Assembly (NCBI GenBank): GCA_045226255.1
Contig: JBGVCG010000020.1
Location: forward strand, 1 to 64,000
Direction: 5' to 3'
Length of the DNA stretch: 64,000 nucleotides
Source: UBA1181 sp045226255
Lineage (GTDB): Bacteria > Bacteroidota > Bacteroidia > Bacteroidales > Paludibacteraceae
The notes beneath the pieces were generated by a model. That model did not search any database. It was not told the DNA's origin and saw only the letters and a list, made by a program, of their open reading frames with translations. Positions 43,271 through 51,330 of the stretch are shown in pieces (position 1 is the first letter of the stretch; each line of letters begins with the position of its first letter). The position numbers were made by a program, and so were the translations under genes.

Positions 43271-44776
43271 TTAATTAGCAGCCTGCGACATGAGTTTCTT
43301 ACCCTTCTCTATCGCATCGTCGATGTTTCCGACATTCAAGAACGCCTGCTCTGGAAGGTCATCCACCTCGCCATTAATAATCATATTAAAGCCTCTGATT
43401 GTCTCTTCGATAGGCACCATCACACCTGGGAGACCCGTGAACTGTGATGCCACATGGAATGGCTGAGACAAGAAACGTTGGATACGACGCGCTCTGGCCA
43501 CAACCAACTTATCCGCCTCTGACAACTCCTCCATACCGAGGATCGCGATGATATCCTGCAACTCCTTGTATTTCTGGAGGATCTGCTTCACGTTCTGAGC
43601 ACACTCGTAGTGAGCCTTACCGATTACGTTAGGATCCAAAATACGGGAAGTGGAATCCAACGGATCCACAGCCGGATAGATACCCAACTCAGCGATCTTA
43701 CGGCTCAACACCGTGGTAGCGTCCAAGTGGGAGAATGTCGTTGCCGGAGCAGGGTCCGTCAAGTCATCGGCTGGCACATAGACCGCCTCGACAGCGGTAA
43801 TGGAACCGTGCTTGGTGGATGTGATACGCTCCTGCATCTGACCCATCTCGGTCGCCAACGTAGGTTGATAACCCACGGCTGATGGCATACGTCCCAACAA
43901 GGCGGACACCTCGGAACCGGCCTGTGTGAAACGGAAGATATTATCCACGAAGAAGAGGATATCCTTACCTCCCTGACCTGAATCACGGAAGGACTCCGCA
44001 ACGGTCAAACCAGACAAGGCCACGGAAGAACGTGCTCCCGGCGGCTCATTCATCTGACCATACACCAAGGTCGCTTGAGATTTGGCCAACTCGTTGTAGT
44101 CGATCTTGCTCAAATCCCAGTCACCTTTCTCCATAGACTCCTTGAAAGCATCTCCATAACGGACGATGTTAGACTCGATCATCTCACGGAGCAAGTCGTT
44201 ACCCTCACGAGTACGCTCTCCCACACCCGCGAACACTGAGTAACCGTTGTACCCTTTCGCGATGTTGTTGATCAACTCCATGATAAGCACCGTCTTACCC
44301 ACACCGGCACCACCGAACAAACCGATCTTACCACCTTTCAGGTAAGGAACCAGCAAGTCGATGACCTTGATACCCGTGAAGAGGATCTCTTTAGAAGTCG
44401 CCAACTCTTCGAACTTAGGAGCTTGTCTGTGAATAGGAGAGACATCGGCACGGTCGAACGACTGCATGCCATCGATAGGCTCGCCCACGACATTCAACAT
44501 ACGTCCTTTGATTTGTTCTCCCTTCGGAACGGCGATCGCCTGTCCCATAGAAACCACTTTCATTCCGCGGCGTAAACCGTCGGTTGAGTCCATCGCGATG
44601 GTTCTGATTGAATTTTCTCCAATGTGCTGCTGGCACTCGATAACCAGATTGCTCTGGCCCGGACGCTCAACTTCCAACGCATCATGAATCTGAGGAAGGG
44701 ACGCCTCAGAATCCGGGAAACTTACGTCCACGACAGGTCCGATGACCTGTACAATTTCACCAATTACTTTTGCCAT
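43271..44776 (-). CDS. atpD: ATP synthase beta subunit
   Basis: Catalytic F1 subunit, 501 residues. Walker A GGAGVGKT in IGLFGGAGVGKTVLIMELI, catalytic Glu in GVGERTREGNDL, the Walker B-region ILFFVDNIFRFTQAGSEVSALLGR and the DELSEAD-like sequence (here MEELSEADKL). First gene of the operon, with a -7 element upstream at 44863-44870. Confidence 0.98.
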   Translation of the reverse strand: MAKVIGEIVQVIGPVVDVSFPDSEASLPQIHDALEVERPGQSNLVIECQQHIGENSIRTIAMDSTDGLRRGMKVVSMGQAIAVPKGEQIKGRMLNVVGEPIDGMQSFDRADVSPIHRQAPKFEELATSKEILFTGIKVIDLLVPYLKGGKIGLFGGAGVGKTVLIMELINNIAKGYNGYSVFAGVGERTREGNDLLREMIESNIVRYGDAFKESMEKGDWDLSKIDYNELAKSQATLVYGQMNEPPGARSSVALSGLTVAESFRDSGQGGKDILFFVDNIFRFTQAGSEVSALLGRMPSAVGYQPTLATEMGQMQERITSTKHGSITAVEAVYVPADDLTDPAPATTFSHLDATTVLSRKIAELGIYPAVDPLDSTSRILDPNVIGKAHYECAQNVKQILQKYKELQDIIAILGMEELSEADKLVVARARRIQRFLSQPFHVASQFTGLPGVMVPIEETIRGFNMIINGEVDDLPEQAFLNVGNIDDAIEKGKKLMSQAAN

Positions 44777-45115
44777 GTTTTAGCTTTTTTGTTTTATGGT
44801 ATTATTACAATTTTTTGTACAATTTTCAATCCTCACAGAACCAAATTCCCGCAAGTCGTATGCAAATATAAGTTTTTTTTTCTCCCAAATGCTATTTCAA
44901 CACTCTTTTTTTAATCATTTTGTAACCCTTCACCTCAAATATGTTACGCAACATAATTTAACATTCATGATTTTGTAAAATTGTCATTCGCGGACCATTT
45001 TTTGACATTTTCAAATTCATAAAAAAAGGAGGCTGAAAAATGTGGGAAGCCCCCACTCCACCATCTGAAAAAATTCCCTATTTTCGCATCATTATAAATA
45101 GAAGAGTATAAACCA
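44777..45115. other. Divergent intergenic region between atpD and thiD
   Basis: AT-rich. It contains the atp -7 element (44863-44870), a thiD -7 candidate (45079-45086, TATTTTCG, one mismatch) and a small GTGGG/CCCAC hairpin near 45039-45056. No TPP riboswitch was recognised. Confidence 0.6.
44863..44870 (-). promoter_or_regulatory. Candidate -7 element of the atp operon
   Basis: CAAATATA reads TATATTTG on the minus strand, an exact TAnnTTTG match about 87 bases before the atpD ATG. Confidence 0.5.
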
Positions 45116-45925
45116 ATGGAATATAAAAGAGTACTGACCATCGCAGGGAGCGATTCCGGAGGAGGTGCGGGCGTACAAGCCGACATCAAGACCATCTCCG
45201 CCTGCGGATGCTATGCGGCCTCCGCCATCACAGCCATCACCGTGCAAAACACGCTAGGCGTGGAGCAGGTGCAGGGACTACCCATCGAAATCGTCGGAGG
45301 GCAAATCGAGGCAGTATTGTCCGACATCGGTGCGGACAGCATCAAGATAGGCATGCTACACTCCTCGGCGGTGATCCGATGCATCGCAGAGAAACTGAGG
45401 AAATATAGCAACATCCGCAACGTGGTGCTAGACCCGGTCATGGTCTCCACCTCAGGGCATAAATTGATGGAAGATAGTGCCATCGAGACACTCAAAGAGG
45501 AGCTGATCCCCTTGGCGAGGATCATCACCCCTAATATTCCAGAGGCGGAGATACTCATCGGCAGGAAGATCACCCGACAGGAGGAGCTTCCCCAGATCGC
45601 CCAAGAATTGGCCGAGAAACACAACGTATCCGTCATGCTGAAGGCCGGTCACCTGACGGAGGATGAACTGACCGACATCCTCTACGACAACGAGAAGAAG
45701 CAGTTCCTGCGGCTCTCCGGCAAACGTCTCGACACGAAGAACACGCACGGCACGGGCTGTACCCTATCCTCCGCCATCGCCTCCATGTTAGCCCAAGGCT
45801 ACGACATCAGCGAAGCGGTCAGCAGGGCGAAGGAATACTTGTCCAACGCACTCGCAAAAGGGGCACAGTACGAAATCGGGCACGGGCACGGACCGGTTTG
45901 CCATTTTTGGAAACTGTGGAATTAA
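45116..45925 (+). CDS. thiD: Hydroxymethylpyrimidine (phosphate) kinase
   Basis: Thiamine-pyrimidine kinase of the ribokinase superfamily, 269 residues, phosphorylating HMP and HMP-P in thiamine synthesis. It has VLTIAGSDSGGGAGVQADIKT at the start, VLDPVMVSTSGHKL, and the anion-hole motif THGTGCTLSSAIA with the catalytic residue neighbourhood. No other thi genes are adjacent. The TAA stop overlaps the first heptamer of repeat copy C. Confidence 0.94.
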   Translation: MEYKRVLTIAGSDSGGGAGVQADIKTISACGCYAASAITAITVQNTLGVEQVQGLPIEIVGGQIEAVLSDIGADSIKIGMLHSSAVIRCIAEKLRKYSNIRNVVLDPVMVSTSGHKLMEDSAIETLKEELIPLARIITPNIPEAEILIGRKITRQEELPQIAQELAEKHNVSVMLKAGHLTEDELTDILYDNEKKQFLRLSGKRLDTKNTHGTGCTLSSAIASMLAQGYDISEAVSRAKEYLSNALAKGAQYEIGHGHGPVCHFWKLWN

Positions 45926-46022
45926 TTAAGAGTTAAGAATTAAGAGTTAAGCTTCCGTCAAGGACAATGCTTATAAGCCTGAAGGGCTTAAACAGATATA
46001 GCCCATGGGCAACGCCCTGGGT
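45924..46022. repeat. Dispersed structured repeat, copy C (inverted)
   Basis: Reverse orientation to copies A and B. Four heptamers (AATTAAG/AGTTAAG, 45924-45951) are followed by the core, whose reverse complement reads ACCCAGGGCGTTGCCCATGG and continues to the hairpin AAGCCC-TTC-AGGCTT. It begins at the thiD stop codon and ends just before the tRNA-Arg terminator. Confidence 0.85.
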
Positions 46023-46030
46023 ATCATAAT

Positions 46031-46072
46031 AAAAAAACAAAACGGGGACCGAACAAACGTTCAGTCCCCGTT
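46031..46072. terminator. Terminator between thiD and tRNA-Arg(TCT)
   Basis: AACGGGGAC (46041-46049) and GTCCCCGTT (46064-46072), extended by GAAC/GTTC, form a strong hairpin. The A-run at 46031-46037 makes it a good minus-strand terminator for the tRNA; it may also end thiD transcripts. Confidence 0.8.
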
Positions 46073-46079
46073 CCTTTTA

Positions 46080-46156
46080 TGGTGATCGAGGAGGGATTCG
46101 AACCCTCGACCCACAGCTTAGAAGGCTGTTGCTCTATCCAACTGAGCTACCCGACC
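46080..46156 (-). tRNA. tRNA-Arg (anticodon TCT), CCA encoded
   Basis: Full cloverleaf on the minus strand: acceptor GGTCGGG/CTCGATC, D arm GCTC-AGTTGGATA-GAGC, anticodon arm ACAGC-CTTCTAA-GCTGT with anticodon TCT, T arm GAGGG-TTCGAAT-CCCTC, discriminator A and a genomic CCA end. It reads AGA codons. A -7 element lies upstream and a terminator downstream. Confidence 0.97.
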
Positions 46157-46172
46157 ATCCTTAAATTGAGTG

Positions 46173-46180
46173 CAAAGGTA
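46173..46180 (-). promoter_or_regulatory. Candidate -7 element for tRNA-Arg(TCT)
   Basis: CAAAGGTA reads TACCTTTG on the minus strand, 17 bases before the tRNA 5' end. Confidence 0.5.
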
Positions 46181-46286
46181 ATACTTTTTTTGTGTTCGCT
46201 CCTAACGTGAAGCGTGAAAAAATTCATTATTTTTCATAACAAACTGAATGATAAAAGATTGAAGTCAAACAAGCGAGAAAAATCCA

Positions 46287-48593
46287 TCAGAAAGGATAAC
46301 CCACAGCGAAGTGGAGCGCACAATCATCCGACCAGTTGAGACCATGGAAACGCCAACGTTCCCTACCCTCCCTCGCCGGGTTGAAGGCCTTCACGCCCAC
46401 ATCGAAGCGAATCAAGAAATAAGAGAAATCAAGGCGGATACCCAAGCCATAGGCCAAAGCGATTTGTTCGTACAGTTTCTCAAAATTGAACTGTCCCCTA
46501 GGCTGGGAAGGTGAATTCTTCAACGTCCAAATATTACCCGCATCCATAAATGCGGCAGCCTCCGCCTTCCAAATCAGTTTCGTACGGTACTCCAAGTTCA
46601 GGAGCAGTTTCACGTCACCCGATTGTTTTACGAAGTCATTGTAACTGTCTGAATAATAGCGGCCAGGACCCAACGTACGCACCGACCAACCCCTCACGCC
46701 ATTGGCGCCACCGCCGAAAAAACGACGCTCGAAAGGAACGACCGACGCATTGCCGTAAGGACAAGCGATACCTAAGCCGATATGATAGACCAAACGGCTT
46801 CGACCATCCAACTTGATGTTATAGGAATAGTCCGCCTCCGCCTTCACATATTGGGAGAAAGGAATCTTGCCAATCGTATATTGTCCGGAAGAATCCTTGG
46901 AAGAAACCAAATGACAGATACCATTCAGCAAAGCGCCCGCCGACTCGAAGGCGATACGGTAATAGGTCTTGTTAGAACGAGAGACCTGCGTCTGGTTATC
47001 ATAAGAGATAGCGAAGCCCGAGTTCATCACGAAGTGGTCCGAATAGCTCTCCCGCAAGACAGAATAGCGATTAGCTCTATAGGTTGAGTCGAACGACTTG
47101 GAAGTCTCGATATCCACATAATTCAAGTCAATCAGATCCAGCGTATACTTGTAGAAGCGGCGCAAGGTCCACAAGTATTTCATGCTAGTGGCAATGGACT
47201 TGCGCTCATAAGTGTTAGGACGGACCTGGTAATTATAGCGCACATTGTATTCCGTATTGGCGGAAATCCTGCGTTTGAAGTCCCGGTTCAGGAAAGGGAA
47301 CATGAAACGAGGGAATGTGATGCCCACACTTCCGCCTAGATCCAGCACATACTTATGAAGGATATCCGACAGCCCCGAATAAGCCTCCTGCGCATACCTA
47401 CCCCGCACGCTCAGCACCTCAGAGCCACGGAAAACATTCTTATGCGCATAACCCAGGTTCAAGGCGAAACCCAAATCACCATCCGAGTTAGTTCCCTCCA
47501 CATCCATGGAAAAGGATTGTGACTTAGCAGGATACAAATCTATTTCGCAGTCCACCTCATGCCGTTCGTTCTGCAAATCGGTGAAGCGGATATTGGAAGA
47601 GCGAAGAATACCCAAGCCATTCAATCGCGAATAAGAACGTTCCACCAGGAACTCATTATAGAGAGAATCCGTCTCGATGCGCAGTTCATCCTCCACCACA
47701 GAAGGGCGAAGGAAAGGTTTCCCCTTAACGAGAACAGTCATGTTTTCCGAATAGTTCAAGGTATCCCAAACAGTCTCCTCGTTCGGATTCTCCGACCTCA
47801 CATGCTCCGTGATATAAATATGGCGCACCCTATAGCGATCATGGTTGGTTTCCTCCCGTTCACCATTCGGAAGCACCCTACTATAAGGCTTCAAATGCAG
47901 GGTGACGTCCACCTGTTTGCCCCCCACGCTGCTATCCGCAGTATAAGTCAGGTAATCCTTATTAAAGCGATAATACCCCCTTCGGCGAAGGAAACGGCTC
48001 AAGCGTTCCCGCTCCTCGTCCAGTTCATCCACATCGAACAGCATACCCTGTTTCAACTTCGTGTTTTGCAAGCCACCCCTCATATGGAGAATAGAATCCA
48101 TCACACGGTCGCTCGGGATATCACTCTCCACCTTACGGATGCGATAAGGAGCGTTCGGCACGATTTTATAAGTGACCTCCGCCTTCTTCTTTTTAAGCTT
48201 CACAGAAGAGGAAACCTCCGCGTTCATATACCCCTTCGACTTCATATAAGCCTGCAACTCCTTCTCAGAGCGGTACGTCAGGAAAGGATCATAAACAACA
48301 GGAGCCTCACCGATATTTCTCAGTTTACGGTTGATACGTTTCGTGGAATCACGTCCAGAAAGGTTGTAGACACCCAAATAGATACGGAACAGTCCAAAAG
48401 CCTTAAAATTAGGTTTTTGCCGCAGATGTTTCGTCAGGTCATTGTTATTAACAGTATTGCCGGACCCGTCAAAAGAGACCTTGTCCAACAGGTATTTATC
48501 TTTCGGCACATACTTAGTCGTTGAGCATGACGACAGCAAGAGAACCACCGCCATCCCAATCATCAACGAGAACTTGTTAAAGTGCCTTTCCAT
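46287..48593 (-). CDS. tamL: TamL-type lipoprotein (Omp85/TamA family)
   Basis: Outer-membrane assembly protein of the Omp85 family, 768 residues, made as a lipoprotein (LLLSSCSTTK, Cys23). POTRA-like domains span about 30-360, followed by a 16-strand-type barrel ending in the C-terminal aromatic VGYPF. The diagnostic barrel motif is FFGGGANGVRGWSVR (VRGW in place of VRGF/Y). Bacteroidota replace TamA with such a lipoprotein, TamL, which works with TamB; no tamB is in the window. The ATG at 48593 is preceded closely by a minus-strand -7 element, and glmM is divergent. Confidence 0.87.
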   Translation of the reverse strand: MERHFNKFSLMIGMAVVLLLSSCSTTKYVPKDKYLLDKVSFDGSGNTVNNNDLTKHLRQKPNFKAFGLFRIYLGVYNLSGRDSTKRINRKLRNIGEAPVVYDPFLTYRSEKELQAYMKSKGYMNAEVSSSVKLKKKKAEVTYKIVPNAPYRIRKVESDIPSDRVMDSILHMRGGLQNTKLKQGMLFDVDELDEERERLSRFLRRRGYYRFNKDYLTYTADSSVGGKQVDVTLHLKPYSRVLPNGEREETNHDRYRVRHIYITEHVRSENPNEETVWDTLNYSENMTVLVKGKPFLRPSVVEDELRIETDSLYNEFLVERSYSRLNGLGILRSSNIRFTDLQNERHEVDCEIDLYPAKSQSFSMDVEGTNSDGDLGFALNLGYAHKNVFRGSEVLSVRGRYAQEAYSGLSDILHKYVLDLGGSVGITFPRFMFPFLNRDFKRRISANTEYNVRYNYQVRPNTYERKSIATSMKYLWTLRRFYKYTLDLIDLNYVDIETSKSFDSTYRANRYSVLRESYSDHFVMNSGFAISYDNQTQVSRSNKTYYRIAFESAGALLNGICHLVSSKDSSGQYTIGKIPFSQYVKAEADYSYNIKLDGRSRLVYHIGLGIACPYGNASVVPFERRFFGGGANGVRGWSVRTLGPGRYYSDSYNDFVKQSGDVKLLLNLEYRTKLIWKAEAAAFMDAGNIWTLKNSPSQPRGQFNFEKLYEQIALAYGLGIRLDFSYFLIRFDVGVKAFNPAREGRERWRFHGLNWSDDCALHFAVGYPF

Positions 48594-48611
48594 TTGTTAA
48601 TAATCTTCGTA

Positions 48612-48619
48612 CAAAGATA
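48612..48619 (-). promoter_or_regulatory. Candidate -7 element for tamL
   Basis: CAAAGATA reads TATCTTTG on the minus strand, 18 bases before the ATG, which implies a very short leader. It is back to back with the glmM element at 48653-48660. Confidence 0.5.
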
Positions 48620-48652
48620 CGACTTAAGAATAAAAAATTAAGTATATTTGCA

Positions 48653-48660
48653 ACGTTTGG
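48653..48660 (+). promoter_or_regulatory. Candidate -7 element for glmM
   Basis: TATATTTG, exact TAnnTTTG match, 28 bases before the ATG. Confidence 0.5.
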
Positions 48661-48688
48661 TTTAAAAAAAATATAAATACAATCAATA

Positions 48689-50080
48689 ATGACACTTATT
48701 AAATCCATTTCCGGCATACGCGGAACAATTGGAGGAGCCGTCGGTGACGGATTAACCCCTCTGGACGTAGTAAAATTCACAGCCGCCTATGGCACGTGGA
48801 TCAAAAGGAACACACAGTGCAAGAACAACCTTATCGTAGTGGGAAGAGATGCCCGCATATCAGGTGAGATGGTCGACCATCTCGTCACGGGAACCCTTAT
48901 CGGGCTTGGCTTGAACGTAACCAACATCGGACTTGCTTCCACCCCGACGACGGAAATCGCAGTGCAGAAAGAGAAGGCATGCGGAGGCATCATCCTCACC
49001 GCCAGTCACAACCCTAAGCAATGGAACGCCTTGAAGCTTCTCAACGAGAGAGGAGAGTTCCTCAACGACAAAGAGGGAAAGGCAGTATTGTCCATGGCGG
49101 AGAACAACGATTACGAATTCGCAGAGGTAGACAACCTTGGCAAAGTAACCTATAAAAACGATTACAACAACATACACATCGACGACGTGCTCAAGCTGAA
49201 GCTCGTAGACGTGGAGGCCATCAAGAAAGCCAACTTCAAGGTAGCCATCGACTGCGTCAACTCAGTCGGAGGCATCGTGATTCCTCAGTTGCTGGAGCGT
49301 TTGGGCGTGAAGAACATCATCAAGCTCAACTGCGACCCGACCGGCAAATTCGCACACAATCCGGAGCCGCTTCCTGCGCACCTCACCGAGATCTCTGAAA
49401 AGATGAAGGTAGAGAAGGCGGATGTGGGATTCGTCGTAGACCCAGACGTGGACAGATTGGCCATGATCTGCGAAGACGGAGAGATGTTCGGCGAAGAGTA
49501 CACGTTGGTTTCCGTAGCGGACTACATCCTGAGCAACACACCAGGCAACACGGTCTCCAACCTCAGCTCCACCCGCGCTTTGCGCGACGTGACCCGTCAG
49601 CATGGAGGACAATACAATGCGGCGGCCGTAGGCGAGGTGAACGTGGTAGCCAAGATGAAGGAGACCAACGCCATCATAGGTGGCGAAGGGAACGGCGGCG
49701 TCATCTACCCTGAAAGCCACTACGGAAGAGACGCACTCGTGGGCATCTCCCTATTCCTCTCCCTCATGGCGAAGAAAGGCATGAAGCCTACAGAGTTGAG
49801 AAAACAATATCCTCCATACTTCATCTCGAAGAATAAAATCCAACTGACACCAGACATCAACGTGGACAACATCCTGGCGCAGATGAAGGACAAATACAAG
49901 AACGAGGAAGTGAACGACATCGACGGAGTGAAGATAGACTTCGCGGATTGCTGGGTACACCTGCGCAAATCCAACACGGAGCCAATCATCCGCATCTATT
50001 CGGAAGCCTCCACCATGGAGAAAGCCGACAACTTGGCGAAGAAAATCATGGGAGAAATAGAGGCCATTTACAAAAAATAA
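48689..50080 (+). CDS. glmM: Phosphoglucosamine mutase (phosphohexomutase)
   Basis: Alpha-D-phosphohexomutase, 463 residues, most likely converting glucosamine-6-P to glucosamine-1-P for UDP-GlcNAc, hence peptidoglycan and LPS. Catalytic phosphoserine Ser106 in ILTASHNPKQWNALK, Mg2+-binding loop VDPDVDRLAMI, sugar loop GGEGNGGVIYP, and the phosphate-binding C-terminal loop RKSNTEPIIRIYSEA. Phosphomannomutase or phosphoglucomutase activity is not excluded. Monocistronic, with its own promoter element and a strong terminator. Confidence 0.88.
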   Translation: MTLIKSISGIRGTIGGAVGDGLTPLDVVKFTAAYGTWIKRNTQCKNNLIVVGRDARISGEMVDHLVTGTLIGLGLNVTNIGLASTPTTEIAVQKEKACGGIILTASHNPKQWNALKLLNERGEFLNDKEGKAVLSMAENNDYEFAEVDNLGKVTYKNDYNNIHIDDVLKLKLVDVEAIKKANFKVAIDCVNSVGGIVIPQLLERLGVKNIIKLNCDPTGKFAHNPEPLPAHLTEISEKMKVEKADVGFVVDPDVDRLAMICEDGEMFGEEYTLVSVADYILSNTPGNTVSNLSSTRALRDVTRQHGGQYNAAAVGEVNVVAKMKETNAIIGGEGNGGVIYPESHYGRDALVGISLFLSLMAKKGMKPTELRKQYPPYFISKNKIQLTPDINVDNILAQMKDKYKNEEVNDIDGVKIDFADCWVHLRKSNTEPIIRIYSEASTMEKADNLAKKIMGEIEAIYKK

Positions 50081-50100
50081 TAGAGGCATACACCAAAAGG

Positions 50101-50147
50101 AAGAGGATGCGCTAAGACCAGAAGGTCCGCGCATCCTCTTATTTTTT
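50101..50147 (+). terminator. glmM terminator
   Basis: Perfect 12-bp stem AAGAGGATGCGC (50101-50112) / GCGCATCCTCTT (50129-50140), with an inner GACC/GGTC stem in the loop, followed by ATTTTTT. Confidence 0.92.
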
Positions 50148-50205
50148 AGCCAACCAAAGGGAAGAGAGGGGAAGGAAAGCATTCCCCACCCTACGAATCT
50201 AAAAA

Positions 50206-51018
50206 CTATAACGTCCGTTGGAAGGTGAACATATCAGGGAAAGCCGAAGCGGCATCCACCTCACGCTTGAAGAATCCGAAGACGGAAGAGCCGGAGCCAG
50301 ACATGGAAGCGTACAACGCATCCTGCTCATACATCCACTCCTTGATCATCTTCACCGTCGGATGAGTTTCAAAAACACTCGTCTCGAAATCATTCACGAT
50401 ATTATATTTCCACTCTGAAATCGGTTTCTGGACCATCTCCGAAAGAGGCAAGACCGTTTTCTTAGGGGAAACCTTCGAGTAAGCCTCCTTCGTAGAGACA
50501 AAGTCGTCAGGTTTCACCAACAAAAAGGAGACCCCTTCCAAAGAAAATTCGATAGGCTGCAATTCATCACCGATACCCGTCACGTAAGAAGGTTTATTTT
50601 GGATGAAGAAAGGGCAATCCGCGCCCACCTTCGCCGCGACAGACTCCATTTGAGGGATATCCATGCAGAGATGGAACAAATCATTGAACAATTTAATGGC
50701 GAAAGAAGCGTCGGAAGAGCCACCGCCCAAACCAGCACCGGAAGGGATGGACTTTTCAAGATAAATCTTCACAGCAGGAAGATCATATTGTTCCTTCAGC
50801 AAACGGTAGGCCTTCATGACAGAATTATCGTTCACATCCCCATCCAAAGAAAGTCCGCCGACACGCATCTCAGTCACGCCGTCATCAGCCACGACAACCT
50901 CCAGGACATCCCTCAAAGGGATTGGATAGAAAACGCTCTCGATATCATGGTAACCATTTTTTCTCACGCCGGTAATATTCAACCCGACATTAATCTTAGC
51001 ATTAGGAAAGACTATCAT
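50206..51018 (-). CDS. ispE: 4-diphosphocytidyl-2-C-methyl-D-erythritol kinase
   Basis: GHMP kinase of the non-mevalonate isoprenoid pathway, 270 residues. The start MIVFPNAKINVGLNITGVRKNGYHD is characteristic (AKINLxLxVxxKRxDGYH type). The ATP loop is IPSGAGLGGGSSDASFAI, and the third GHMP motif is ASMSGSGSSVFGFF. Convergent with glmM across that gene's terminator and divergent from the Usp gene. Confidence 0.95.
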   Translation of the reverse strand: MIVFPNAKINVGLNITGVRKNGYHDIESVFYPIPLRDVLEVVVADDGVTEMRVGGLSLDGDVNDNSVMKAYRLLKEQYDLPAVKIYLEKSIPSGAGLGGGSSDASFAIKLFNDLFHLCMDIPQMESVAAKVGADCPFFIQNKPSYVTGIGDELQPIEFSLEGVSFLLVKPDDFVSTKEAYSKVSPKKTVLPLSEMVQKPISEWKYNIVNDFETSVFETHPTVKMIKEWMYEQDALYASMSGSGSSVFGFFKREVDAASAFPDMFTFQRTL

Positions 51019-51047
51019 CTCTCTATCGTTTTAACACTTACATAACG

Positions 51048-51055
51048 CAAAAATA
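51048..51055 (-). promoter_or_regulatory. Candidate -7 element for ispE
   Basis: CAAAAATA reads TATTTTTG on the minus strand, 30 bases before the ATG. Confidence 0.45.
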
Positions 51056-51239
51056 ACAAAAAAACCTCATAATCGTATGGCTGATTCCAAATGTTTTTGT
51101 CTCGCAATTGGCATTCAAACAGTTAGGATTCAGAGGAAGGCCATCTTTAATAAACATCATAAACATACAAAACGCGTTACAAAAATCAAAAACAAAGAGA
51201 AAAAAGTTACACCATAGCAAGAAATATGTATTACAAAAA

Positions 51240-51270
51240 TTTGAATGTAAGAAGATAATTTTTATCTTTG
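51240..51270 (+). promoter_or_regulatory. Promoter of the Usp gene
   Basis: TTTG at 51240-51243, exactly 19 bases, then TATCTTTG at 51263-51270: both boxes match the Bacteroidota primary-sigma consensus at the usual spacing. The best promoter in the window. Confidence 0.7.
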
Positions 51271-51330
51271 AACTGAATATCTGATGAACTGATTTGATGA
51301 TGTTGATGAACTGGAAAAAGGAGAGGGAAT

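Larger units (their letters stand above)
51019..51330. other. Divergent intergenic region between ispE and the Usp gene
   Basis: AT-rich, with -7 candidates in both directions (51048-51055 minus; 51263-51270 plus). A 10-base direct repeat TGATGAACTG occurs at 51282-51291 and 51304-51313, in the likely leader of the Usp gene. No gene is seen. Confidence 0.6.

Noticed and set aside
37609..44776. Long plus-strand open frames opposite the atp genes (for example 38507-39748)
   Set aside because: They mirror strongly conserved atp coding sequence on the other strand and encode low-complexity Arg/Thr/Asp-rich peptides; they are antisense shadows.
44990..45115. TPP riboswitch upstream of thiD
   Set aside because: The conserved CTGAGA and ACCTGAT-type segments are absent; only a small GTGGG/CCCAC hairpin is seen.
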